From NCBI GenBank assembly GCA_947466585.1, contig CANIEU010000010.1, positions 1-64,000 of the forward strand: a stretch of 64,000 nucleotides of DNA. The letters run 5' to 3'. The notes below the pieces were generated by a model, which had not been told where the DNA came from, ran no database searches, and saw only the letters and a list, made by a program, of their open reading frames with translations. Below are positions 40,021 to 47,716 of this stretch, one piece after another. The position numbers and the translations under genes were made by a program. Source of the DNA: Fibrobacterota bacterium (GTDB lineage Bacteria; Fibrobacterota; Fibrobacteria; UBA11236). How positions within the stretch are numbered: position 1 is the first letter of the stretch; the number at the start of each line of letters is the position of its first letter.

Positions 40021-42269
40021 TGTTCCCCCTTCTGATTGAACGCCGGACGACAAAGAGCCTAACGCCCGTTGCCATTCTTTTCTCACTTCTCATTTCTCAT
40101 TTCTCATTTCTACAATCCACCGCTTTTTCGGCCCCCGTCCCCAACGGCAACCCCTCTCCCCTGCTGCTCCGCGATCTGATCGAATACCGCGACGCAGCGG
40201 GCGTGGGCGGAACGCTCGGTCTCGCGGTGTACTCGGTAAAGCATCAACGTTTCGAAGCCGAGTCCGACGATAGCCTGCCCCTGATTCCCGCTTCCACGCT
40301 CAAGCTCATCGTCACGGCCTCCGCGCTCGATGCGATCCCCGACGATGCCGCGCCCCACACCACCCTCGAAGTCGCCGGCACGCTGCGCGGGAAAACCTTG
40401 CACGGAGAACTGCGCATCCTCGGCGGCGGCGACCCCAATATCTCCGACCGGTTTTACACCAGCGCCTTGGAGCCGCTCCTGGAGTGGGCCGACAGCCTCA
40501 AGGCCCGCGGCATCGATACGGTGCGCGGGCGCGTGACCGCGTCCGATGCTTATTTCACGGGCCCGCATAAGCCCGTCGCGTGGGCTCCGCGCCATTTCAA
40601 CACCTGGTACGGCGCCGAAGTGTCGGCACTGTCGTTCAACGACAACACCTTCGATCTCGCGGTGCGCCCGGGCGAACGCGCCGGAGACCCACCCGTAGCG
40701 TTCGTGTCACCCGATGTCGGCTACGTGAGCATCATCAACAATGCCAAGACCTTTAAAAAAGGCGGTAACCGTATTTCGGCGACGCTTCGGGCGAATGAAA
40801 CCACGGTGATCCTCACGGGTAAAACGGGTGCCGGTGCGGGAGCCAAGACCTGGCTGCTACCCATCCGCAATCCGCCTGAATACTTCCGGGCCGGTTTTCT
40901 CACGGCCCTGCGCCAGCGCGGCATTACGTTGGTTGAGGAAAGCGTCCCGGCCAAACCGGCGCGGCTTTACACCTTACGGTTCACCGCCGCGCCGCTCGCC
41001 TCGATGGTCGACGAAATCAACCAGCGCAGCCAGAACCTGCACGCGGAAATGCTGTTGCGCCACCTCGGCAAACGCGTGCGCGGCGAAGGCAGCGACCGCG
41101 CGGGTATCGCCGCCGAAAAAATATTTCTCGCCCGCCTCGGCATCGACAGCGGAACCTTCGACCTGCACGATGCGTGCGGACTCTCCCACCTGAACCATGT
41201 GCAGGCGCGGGGCATGGCCCTATTGCTCGCGCGCATGGCGCGTCACCCCGACGGTCCCGACTACATTGCCTCGCTCGCCCAGCCCGGGCTTGACGGGGCC
41301 ACCGGCAAGCGCCTGCGCGACTACACCGGCAGCGGACTGGTGCGTTACAAGACCGGCACGCTCGGCGGCGTGGCCGCGCTGGCGGGCTACGCCTTCGCTG
41401 CCGACGGGGATACGCTCGCGGTGGTGGTGTTGCACAACGGCGGGTCGGGAGCGGCGGCGGCCATGCTCGACAGCCTGCTCATGCGCACCGCCCTCTGGTT
41501 CAACAAGGAGCGCCCCGCCGTCGCCGAAGCGTACCGAATCCTCGAGCGACCCGACGCGCCCTCGACCTCCACCACCCCGGCGCAGTACACCGAACGCCTC
41601 CGTTACTTCTCGCGCGCGTTGCTCGGTCAACCCTATTTCCTCGGCCCCACCGGCGAAGGACGGTACGGCGACGTGGAGGCGCTGCCCTTGGTTGACCTCA
41701 CGCGCATGGATTGCGTCACCTACATCGAAAACGTGGTGGGACTGGCCCGTTCGCGTCGCGCCACCGACCTCGTGCCCGCCGTTCTGCCGTTCCGTTACCA
41801 CGGCGACAGCGTCCGCTACGAAAGCCGCAACCACTACTTCACCGGCGAATGGCTCGCGAACAACCCCCGCGACTTCCGCGTCCTCAAAATCCCGGGCGAC
41901 ACCGTATTCCGCAAATCCCTGTATCGCGGCAAACTGCTCGCGGGCAAAGGTATCGCGGGCGGCGACCTCAATGCCGAGTTGCGCTATGTGCCCTTCGAAA
42001 AGGCCGTGCAACTTGCCCGCAATTGGACCTTAGGAAACGGGTTGTTCGGGGTGGCGTTCATGACGGGGATCGAGGGCCTCGACGGTACGCACACGGGTTT
42101 CGTGGATGTCCGAGACGGGGTCAACGACGGCAAGCCGGTATTGCGCCACGCAAGCCAATTGCGCGGACAGGTCGCCGAGCAGGATTTCGCCGAATATCTC
42201 GAATTGCGTCGGGGCAAATGCGCGGGCGTACTTTTCTTCGAGTTTCTGCCCCCCGCCGGCGGGGGATGA
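40020..42269 (+). CDS. D-Ala-D-Ala carboxypeptidase/endopeptidase (DacB, S13) fused to a DUF1460 domain
   Basis: 749 residues. Residues 1-38 look like a signal peptide (cleavage near AFSA), whose hydrophobic part is encoded by a heptamer array. Residues about 50-505 are a DacB-type penicillin-binding protein with catalytic Ser92 and Lys95 (STLK), the SQN motif near residue 337 and KTG near residue 443. Residues about 523-749 match DUF1460, an NlpC/P60-related amidase domain, with the probable catalytic Cys at about 565 (TRMDCVTYIENV) and a His in the YRSRNHYFTGEW-like block. The two parts would cut different bonds in peptidoglycan peptides. The gene starts on the last base of aroA. Confidence 0.87.
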   Translation: MFPLLIERRTTKSLTPVAILFSLLISHFSFLQSTAFSAPVPNGNPSPLLLRDLIEYRDAAGVGGTLGLAVYSVKHQRFEAESDDSLPLIPASTLKLIVTASALDAIPDDAAPHTTLEVAGTLRGKTLHGELRILGGGDPNISDRFYTSALEPLLEWADSLKARGIDTVRGRVTASDAYFTGPHKPVAWAPRHFNTWYGAEVSALSFNDNTFDLAVRPGERAGDPPVAFVSPDVGYVSIINNAKTFKKGGNRISATLRANETTVILTGKTGAGAGAKTWLLPIRNPPEYFRAGFLTALRQRGITLVEESVPAKPARLYTLRFTAAPLASMVDEINQRSQNLHAEMLLRHLGKRVRGEGSDRAGIAAEKIFLARLGIDSGTFDLHDACGLSHLNHVQARGMALLLARMARHPDGPDYIASLAQPGLDGATGKRLRDYTGSGLVRYKTGTLGGVAALAGYAFAADGDTLAVVVLHNGGSGAAAAMLDSLLMRTALWFNKERPAVAEAYRILERPDAPSTSTTPAQYTERLRYFSRALLGQPYFLGPTGEGRYGDVEALPLVDLTRMDCVTYIENVVGLARSRRATDLVPAVLPFRYHGDSVRYESRNHYFTGEWLANNPRDFRVLKIPGDTVFRKSLYRGKLLAGKGIAGGDLNAELRYVPFEKAVQLARNWTLGNGLFGVAFMTGIEGLDGTHTGFVDVRDGVNDGKPVLRHASQLRGQVAEQDFAEYLELRRGKCAGVLFFEFLPPAGGG
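40080..40114. repeat. Heptamer array inside a signal-peptide coding region
   Basis: Five 7-nt words, three of them identical (TTCTCAT), read in frame as part of the hydrophobic core of the DacB-fusion signal peptide. The same word family occurs at 11564-11591. Confidence 0.85.
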
Positions 42270-42272
42270 TGG

Positions 42273-42278
42273 TAACTT
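42273..42278 (+). promoter_or_regulatory. TANNNT box of the fur-like gene
   Basis: TAACTT, 6 nt before the GTG at 42285. Confidence 0.4.
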
Positions 42279-42284
42279 TTTCCC

Positions 42285-42740
42285 GTGCAAAACACAAACA
42301 AAGACCTACTCGCGATCGCCCAAACCCGCTATGCGGAGTTTCTGAAGCGCAACAAGATGTTCCTCACCAAGGAGCGCACCGCGCTGCTTGATTTCATCTT
42401 CGCGCAAAAGGGTCACTTCAGCGCCGATGAACTGCTGTACGAGATGCAGCGCACCGGGCTCAAGGCCTCGCGCGCGACGCTCTATCGCACTCTCAGCCAA
42501 CTCGTTGAAGCGAGCGTGCTCTCCGAATCCGACTTCGGCCACGGGCACACGCATTACGAAATCGACATGGGCGACAAGCCCCACGCGCACCTCGTTTCTC
42601 TCGACAGCGACGACGTGAAGGAAGTCACCAGCGCCAAACTCGAAGCCGCCTTCTCCGAAATCCTCCGCAAGGAGGGCTTCTCACCCAAGCGTTACAACAT
42701 CCAGATTTTCGGATCGTTCCTGGGGAAGAAGAAGGCTTAA
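42285..42740 (+). CDS. Fur/PerR family transcriptional regulator without structural-zinc cysteines
   Basis: 151 residues from GTG 42285. The N-terminal winged helix has FLTKERTALLDFIFAQKGHFSADELL and SRATLYRTLSQLVEASVL, the recognition helix of Fur proteins. The metal-sensing block retains HGHTHYE (His86, His88, His90) and HAHLVSL (His100, His102). The two cysteines that follow HxHL in ordinary Fur proteins (L-C-L-D-C) are both serine here (Ser105, Ser108), and the C-terminal CxxC is absent. It probably senses Fe, Mn, Zn or peroxide. It stands 15 nt after the DacB fusion on the same strand but has its own probable promoter box. Confidence 0.88.
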   Translation: MQNTNKDLLAIAQTRYAEFLKRNKMFLTKERTALLDFIFAQKGHFSADELLYEMQRTGLKASRATLYRTLSQLVEASVLSESDFGHGHTHYEIDMGDKPHAHLVSLDSDDVKEVTSAKLEAAFSEILRKEGFSPKRYNIQIFGSFLGKKKA

Positions 42741-42853
42741 AGCAAGCGGAAAAGTGATCGGTCGAGATCTTCGCCGACCCCACATGGTTCGGATTTCTTT
42801 GAAGGCGCATTTTCAAGAGCGCTGCCGCCCATAGGGCGAGTCCCCAAAAACAA

Positions 42854-42889
42854 AAAACCCCGGTACCGCTTTCGCGGTCCCGGGGTTTT
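42854..42889. terminator. Bidirectional terminator between fur-like gene and rpsD
   Basis: AAAACCCCGG (42854-42863) pairs with CCGGGGTTTT (42880-42889), with an inner ACCGC/GCGGT stem; it has A/T runs on both sides. Confidence 0.9.
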
Positions 42890-42911
42890 CTTGATCCCGA
42901 AGGAATCAGGA

Positions 42912-43517
42912 TTAACGCGAGTAGTATTCGACGATGTGCTGCTCTTGCAGCTTCACCGGGATCTGGTCACGGAGCGGCTTCGCGATGAGCTTGCCTTCCA
43001 TCTTGACCTTGTTCACTTCGTAGTACTCGGGAACGACCACGCTGCCGGAGTGCGTCAGCGCGTCGATGATCTGAGGATGCGACTTCGACTTTTCCACGAC
43101 CGCGATCACGTCACCGACCTTGATCGGATGGCTGGCGGTGTAGATGCGACGGCCGTTGATGCTGAAGTGACCGTGCGCCACGTACTGGCGGGCGGCGTAG
43201 ATCGTACGGGAAAAGCCCATGCGATAGAGAGCGGCGTCGGCGCGGCACTCGAGGAACGCCAGCAAGGCGGTACCCGTGGACTCGTGCGACTGCGTGGCGC
43301 GCTCGTAGTAGGCGCGGAGCTGAACCTCGGGCACATCGTACATGGCCTTGAGGCGCTGCTTCTCGAGGAGCTGCATCTTGTAGGTGGAGGGGCTCTTCTT
43401 GCGCGCCAGACCATGCTGTCCGGGCGGGAAAGAACGACGCTCCATCACGCGAGCTGCCTTGGGCGTCAGGGCAATGCCCAGAGCGCGGGAAATTTTGACT
43501 TTGGGTCCTGCTGCCAT
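42912..43517 (-). CDS. rpsD: 30S ribosomal protein S4
   Basis: 201 residues. It is an rRNA-binding primary assembly protein of the small subunit. The motifs RRSFPPGQHGLARKKSPSTYKMQLLEKQRLKAMY and an S4 RNA-binding domain (ALYRMGFSRTIYAARQYVAHGHFSINGRRIY) are clear. The start at 43517 (MAAGPKVKISRALG) is supported by CGAGGA 7 nt upstream; the longer frame is not homologous. The zinc-finger cysteines of some S4 proteins are absent (C-minus form). The gene is isolated rather than in the usual alpha operon with rpsK and rpoA. Confidence 0.96.
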   Translation of the reverse strand: MAAGPKVKISRALGIALTPKAARVMERRSFPPGQHGLARKKSPSTYKMQLLEKQRLKAMYDVPEVQLRAYYERATQSHESTGTALLAFLECRADAALYRMGFSRTIYAARQYVAHGHFSINGRRIYTASHPIKVGDVIAVVEKSKSHPQIIDALTHSGSVVVPEYYEVNKVKMEGKLIAKPLRDQIPVKLQEQHIVEYYSR

Positions 43518-43578
43518 GTAATCCTCGGTAATTCGGCGAGATTCCTCGAAACGCATCGACCTTTGTTCGATGTGAGTC

Positions 43579-43616
43579 GCTCCCGGGACTTTCCCGGGAA
43601 CCCCAATTTTGGGGGG
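43579..43616 (-). promoter_or_regulatory. Hairpin-rich rpsD leader
   Basis: Adjacent palindromes TTCCCGGGAA (43591-43600) and CCCCAATTTTGGGG (43601-43614) lie about 75 nt before the rpsD start. They could be a site for S4 autoregulation or an attenuator, by analogy with S4 control in other bacteria. Confidence 0.3.
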
Positions 43617-43718
43617 GCGTAAAACCTAATTCCCCGCCCCCCGGATTTCAACGCATTACCACGTACGGATTTAGGAGGAGCTTGCGTCCGGGGCCCGTTC
43701 AAATCCCCTCTCCCTGCT

Positions 43719-43724
43719 TATATT
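43719..43724 (+). promoter_or_regulatory. -10-like box upstream of the rhodanese gene
   Basis: TATATT, 45 nt before ATG 43770; this gene also has a GGAGGA Shine-Dalgarno sequence, so a normal leader is expected. Confidence 0.35.
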
Positions 43725-43769
43725 TGCCGGTTCAGGCTGCAGCCAACGACCCGCGCCCGGAGGAAACCC

Positions 43770-44084
43770 ATGGTCAACGACGAAATCTCCGTCCTCGAAT
43801 TGAGCGAAATTCTCGAAAAAGAGCCCAAAACGGCCTTGGTCGACGTACGCGAGCAGGAGGAATTCGACGAGGTCAACCTCGGTGGCCAGCTGGTGCCCCT
43901 CAGCGAATTCGAACAACGCTGGTCCGAAGTTCCCAAGGACGCACCGGTGTACATCTATTGCCGCTCCGGCCGCCGCTCCCGCACCGCCCTCGAATTCCTC
44001 AAGAAGCAGGGCTACACCAACGGATTCAACGTCACCGGCGGCATTCTCGCCTGGCTCAACGAGATCAATCCGAACGGGAGATAA
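43770..44084 (+). CDS. Single-domain rhodanese-like protein
   Basis: 104 residues, one rhodanese domain. The active-site Cys64 lies in YIYCRSGRRSRTA, and the fold landmarks ALVDVREQEEFDEVNLGGQLVPLSEF and FNVTGGILAWL are present. Such proteins carry sulfane sulfur or act as thiosulfate/GSSH sulfurtransferases (GlpE/PspE-like); there is no signal peptide, so it is cytoplasmic. A GGAGGA site lies 8 nt before the ATG. A DsbD-like thiol protein follows after the heptamer arrays. Confidence 0.92.
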   Translation: MVNDEISVLELSEILEKEPKTALVDVREQEEFDEVNLGGQLVPLSEFEQRWSEVPKDAPVYIYCRSGRRSRTALEFLKKQGYTNGFNVTGGILAWLNEINPNGR

Positions 44085-44092
44085 GCAAGCTT

Positions 44093-44120
44093 ACAGCGTA
44101 CAGCTGACAGCGAACAGCGG
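44093..44120. repeat. Heptamer array, left arm
   Basis: Four units of the form ACAGCNN follow the rhodanese stop codon. Positions 44093-44119 match the reverse complement of 44154-44180 at 23 of 27 bases. Confidence 0.9.
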
Positions 44121-44153
44121 GCTTCGAGGTCGATCCTACCGTTTTTTTGTGTT

Positions 44154-44181
44154 TGCTGTTCGCTGTATGCTGTAAGCTGTC
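44154..44181. repeat. Heptamer array, right arm
   Basis: Four units of the form NGCTGTN (for example CGCTGTA, TGCTGTA) end 9 nt before the -10-like box of the dsbD gene. Confidence 0.9.
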
Positions 44182-44190
44182 CGCTCCTGT

Positions 44191-44196
44191 TATTTT
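44191..44196 (+). promoter_or_regulatory. TANNNT box of the dsbD-like gene
   Basis: TATTTT, 6 nt before ATG 44203; the spacer is all C. Confidence 0.4.
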
Positions 44197-44202
44197 CCCC
44201 CC

Positions 44203-45441
44203 ATGCATCTAATCCTCATGCTTCTGGCGGCCTTCGCGGGTGGCCTCATCTTGAACCTGATGCCCTGCGTGCTTCCGGTTCTCTCCCTCAAGATCTTCGA
44301 CTTCGTGCAACGCGCCGCCGGTCGCAAGGGCGGCGTGCTCGCGCACGGCCTCTCCTTCACGGCGGGCACGGTGATGTCGTTCTGGGCTCTCGCCGGATTG
44401 CTCATCGTGTTGCGCCGCATGGGCCAAGGCCTCGGCTGGGGCTACCAGTTACAGTCCCCAACCTTCGTCGTCATCCTCTGCGCGCTTTTCATGTTTTTCG
44501 CCTTGCACCTTTTCGGCGTCTTCGAGGTCGGCTATTTGTTCACCCGCATTTCACGCGGGCATGAAAAGGAAGGATTGGGCGGGTCTTTCCTCGCGGGTGT
44601 AACGGCCACTCTCGTCGCCACTCCCTGTACGGGTCCCTTCATGGGCACCGCGATGGCCTACGCGTTCACCCAAAACGACTTCGTCGCCTTCGCGGTCTTC
44701 ACTGCGCTCGGGCTCGGCATGGCCTCGCCCTATCTGCTGCTCTCCGCCGCGCCGGGCCTCGCGCGCTTTCTTCCCAAGCCCGGCGCGTGGATGGAGCACC
44801 TCAAGCAGTTCATGGGCTTTCCCCTGCTGGCCACCGTCGTTTGGCTCGCCTGGGTGTTCGGCCGTCAAACCGGAATCGACGCTATGGCGATGCTGCTGGC
44901 ATTGCTCGTCGCTGCAGGGCTCGCGGCTTGGGTGCTTGGAAAGTGGATGGCCCTACATCATCCCGGGCACGTGCGCCTCACGGCCGCGCTCGTCGCGCTG
45001 GCGATCTTCGTCCCCACGCTCGCCTGGGTCATCATGGGCGTGCAGCATCGCGCCCCGGCGGCCTCGACGGACGCAACCTTGTCCGACGTTGTGCCCGGCC
45101 CCGGAACCATCACATGGCATCGGTACACCCCAGAAACGCTCGTAGCCTTACGCGCCGAGGGCAAGGCGGTGTTCCTCGACTTTACGGCGGATTGGTGCAT
45201 CACGTGTAAGGTGAACGAGCGCGTGGCGCTCTCGAAGCCCGAAGTTGCCGCCGCCTTTGCGGAGAAGAACATCGTCGCGCTTCAAGCCGACTGGACAAAT
45301 TCGGATGAAGCCGTGACGAAGGCGCTGGAAGGCTACGGGCGCAACAGCATTCCGCTCTACGTGTATTATCCGGCCGGCGGCGGCACCTACAAGATTCTAC
45401 CGCAGGTGCTCACGTCGGGAATCGTTGTCAGCGCGCTTTGA
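44203..45441 (+). CDS. Short DsbD-like thiol:disulfide interchange protein
   Basis: 412 residues. It passes electrons from cytoplasmic thioredoxin across the inner membrane. Eight membrane segments carry the redox cysteines: Cys22 in NLMPCVLPVLSLK and the partner in VATPCTGPFMGTAMAYA. A C-terminal periplasmic thioredoxin-like domain has FTADWCITCKVNE (Cys332, Cys335). The N-terminal immunoglobulin-like nDsbD domain of E. coli DsbD is absent, so it delivers electrons through its own Trx domain or to a separate partner. Its 3' end overlaps the convergent molybdoenzyme gene by 14 nt. Confidence 0.92.
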   Translation: MHLILMLLAAFAGGLILNLMPCVLPVLSLKIFDFVQRAAGRKGGVLAHGLSFTAGTVMSFWALAGLLIVLRRMGQGLGWGYQLQSPTFVVILCALFMFFALHLFGVFEVGYLFTRISRGHEKEGLGGSFLAGVTATLVATPCTGPFMGTAMAYAFTQNDFVAFAVFTALGLGMASPYLLLSAAPGLARFLPKPGAWMEHLKQFMGFPLLATVVWLAWVFGRQTGIDAMAMLLALLVAAGLAAWVLGKWMALHHPGHVRLTAALVALAIFVPTLAWVIMGVQHRAPAASTDATLSDVVPGPGTITWHRYTPETLVALRAEGKAVFLDFTADWCITCKVNERVALSKPEVAAAFAEKNIVALQADWTNSDEAVTKALEGYGRNSIPLYVYYPAGGGTYKILPQVLTSGIVVSAL

Positions 45442-47716
45442 CCCGCACCGGAATCCACTTCGACAGCGGCGTTTGGCTCCTGGCGGTAAACGCATTCAGC
45501 GGTACCAACACATTGGTCTCGGGGAAATAAGACGCCGAGCAGCCGCGGGGGATGTCATACTCGATCACCTTAAAGTCCTTGGCCTCGCGCCTAGCGCCGT
45601 CTTCCCAAACGCTCGTGAGGTCGACGCGCGAGCCCGATTCAAGGCCGCGTTCGGCGATGTCGAGCGGGTGCATGAAGATCACGCGGCGCTCGTTGTAGAC
45701 TCCACGATAGCGGTCATCTAAACCATAAATCGTGGTGTTGTATTGATCGTGCGAACGTAAGGTCATCAACCGGAGCGCGCCCTCGGGCACGCTGAGCATC
45801 GGCAAGGGCGCGTCCGTGAAGCGGGCCTTACCACCGACCACCGACCACTTGCGCTCGGCAGCGGTGTTACCCAAATAGAACCCGCCGGGTGTTTTAATCC
45901 GTTCATTGAAGTCTTTAAACGCCGGCATCATCTCCGCGATGCGATCGCGGAGCTGCGAATAGTCATCAGCCCAAGCTTCCCAGGGCAGTTTCGAATCGGG
46001 TAATGCCGCGCGCGCTACGGCGCACACGATGGCCGGCTCGCTCATCAGCTCCGGAGAGGCCGGGGTTTTACGTCCCTCAGACGCGTGTACCATCGACATG
46101 GAATCTTCCACAGTGACTTTCTGAGGCGTACCGCCGCGGATGTCTCGTTCGCTACGACCCAAACACGGGAGGATATAAGCTTCTTCGCCCGTGACGAGAT
46201 GGCTGCGATTGAGCTTCGTGGTCACGTGCGCGGTCACGGTGCATCGGCGTAGCGCTTCTTCAGTCACGTCCGAATCAGGCGTGGCGGCCGCGAAATTACC
46301 GCCCATGGCGATGAACACCTTCGCGCGGCGCTTGTGCATGGCTTCGATGGCCTCTACAACGTCGTACCCGTTCTTACGCGGCGCCACAAATCCTTCAGCG
46401 CCGAATACGCGATCGAGGCCATCGAGGAAGGCCGGCGCGGGCTTCTCGTAAATGCCCATGGTGCGATCGCCCTGTACGTTGCTGTGCCCGCGCACCGGGC
46501 ACAAACCCGCGCCAGGGCGGCCCACATTGCCGCGCAACAACATCAGGTTCACGAGCTGCTGGATGGTGGCCACGGCATGTTTGGTCTGGGTAATGCCCAT
46601 CGCCCAACACGCGATCACGCCCTTAGACTTGAGGTAAACATCCGCCGCCATCTCGATCTGCGCGCGGGTGAGCCCTGATTGGTCCAGTATGTCGGCCCAC
46701 GAGGTCGCACGCACTTGCGCCATGGCTTCGTCAAACCCAACCGTATGATCGGCTATGAATTTCGAGTCAATGAGGGATGAGTCTATTTCGGCTCGCGCGA
46801 GAACGATCTTCATCATGCCTGTGAACACGGCGAAGTCACCACCCACCTTGGGCTGCAAATACAAGGTCGACATGGAGGTAGCCCGGCCGGTGACCATGGC
46901 CAGAGCGTCCTGCGGGTGCAGGAATTCGAGCAACCCCTTTTCGCGCAAGGGATTGATCACCACGATCTGGCAGCCCCGCTTTGCGGCCCGTTGCAACTCA
47001 CCGAGCATGCGCGGATGGTTGGTGCCGGGATTCTGTCCGACTACGAAGATCGCGTCGGCTTTTTCGAAATCTTCGAGCGTGACGGTCCCCTTGCCCACGC
47101 CTACAGTCTCGTTCAGCGCAACGCCCGAGGACTCATGACACATGTTGGAGCAGTCGGGAAAATTGTTGGTACCGAAGGTGCGCCCGAACAACTGATACAG
47201 GAACGCGGCTTCGTTGCTGGTACGACCCGAGGTGTAAAACACCGCTTCATCGGGATGCGAAAGAGCGCGCAGCGACGCGCCGAGACGTTTGAATAGCTCA
47301 TCCCAAGAGATGGGCACGTATTTGTCGGTCGCGCGGTCGTAGCGCATGGGCTCGACGAGGCGACCCTGCTGCTCGAGCCAATAGCCTTCCTTCGTGAGCA
47401 GTTCCGAGACAGTGTGCTGTGCGAAGAACTCGCGCGTCACGCGCTTGGTGGTGGTTTCCGCCGCGATGGCTTTGACGCCGTTCTCGCAGAACTCGAAATG
47501 GGATACGTGGCCGGCCCCCGGTTCGGGCCATGCGCAGCCGGGGCAATCGAAGCCGTCGGGCTGGTTCATGTGGCGGAGCGCCTGCGCGCCGGTGATCAAC
47601 GCCTTTTCATGCAGCAGCGTTTTCGCGCTGTAGAGAAGCGCGCCGCGGCCCGCCGCGGGAGCCTCGTACGGATTCACGAAAACTGTTTCTTCCGACTTCT
47701 CGATGCCCTTTTTCAA
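45428..47716 (-). CDS. FdhF/YdeP family molybdopterin oxidoreductase
   Basis: 762 residues if started at TTG 47716, very close to the length of E. coli YdeP (759). It binds the molybdopterin dinucleotide cofactor: FDCPGCAWPEPG near the N terminus, ISWDELFKRLGASL, FVVGQNPGTNHPRML, CWAMGITQTKHAV and LMLLRGNVGRPGAGLCPVRGHSNVQGDRTMGI are family blocks. YdeP-type enzymes are formate-dehydrogenase-like but their physiological substrate is unknown. The TTG overlaps the fdhD stop as TTGA, with GGAGG 4 nt upstream, which is why I chose it over the longer frame to 47809 that lies inside fdhD. FdhD next door would sulfurate its cofactor. Confidence 0.92.
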   Translation of the reverse strand: MKKGIEKSEETVFVNPYEAPAAGRGALLYSAKTLLHEKALITGAQALRHMNQPDGFDCPGCAWPEPGAGHVSHFEFCENGVKAIAAETTTKRVTREFFAQHTVSELLTKEGYWLEQQGRLVEPMRYDRATDKYVPISWDELFKRLGASLRALSHPDEAVFYTSGRTSNEAAFLYQLFGRTFGTNNFPDCSNMCHESSGVALNETVGVGKGTVTLEDFEKADAIFVVGQNPGTNHPRMLGELQRAAKRGCQIVVINPLREKGLLEFLHPQDALAMVTGRATSMSTLYLQPKVGGDFAVFTGMMKIVLARAEIDSSLIDSKFIADHTVGFDEAMAQVRATSWADILDQSGLTRAQIEMAADVYLKSKGVIACWAMGITQTKHAVATIQQLVNLMLLRGNVGRPGAGLCPVRGHSNVQGDRTMGIYEKPAPAFLDGLDRVFGAEGFVAPRKNGYDVVEAIEAMHKRRAKVFIAMGGNFAAATPDSDVTEEALRRCTVTAHVTTKLNRSHLVTGEEAYILPCLGRSERDIRGGTPQKVTVEDSMSMVHASEGRKTPASPELMSEPAIVCAVARAALPDSKLPWEAWADDYSQLRDRIAEMMPAFKDFNERIKTPGGFYLGNTAAERKWSVVGGKARFTDAPLPMLSVPEGALRLMTLRSHDQYNTTIYGLDDRYRGVYNERRVIFMHPLDIAERGLESGSRVDLTSVWEDGARREAKDFKVIEYDIPRGCSASYFPETNVLVPLNAFTARSQTPLSKWIPVRVKAR

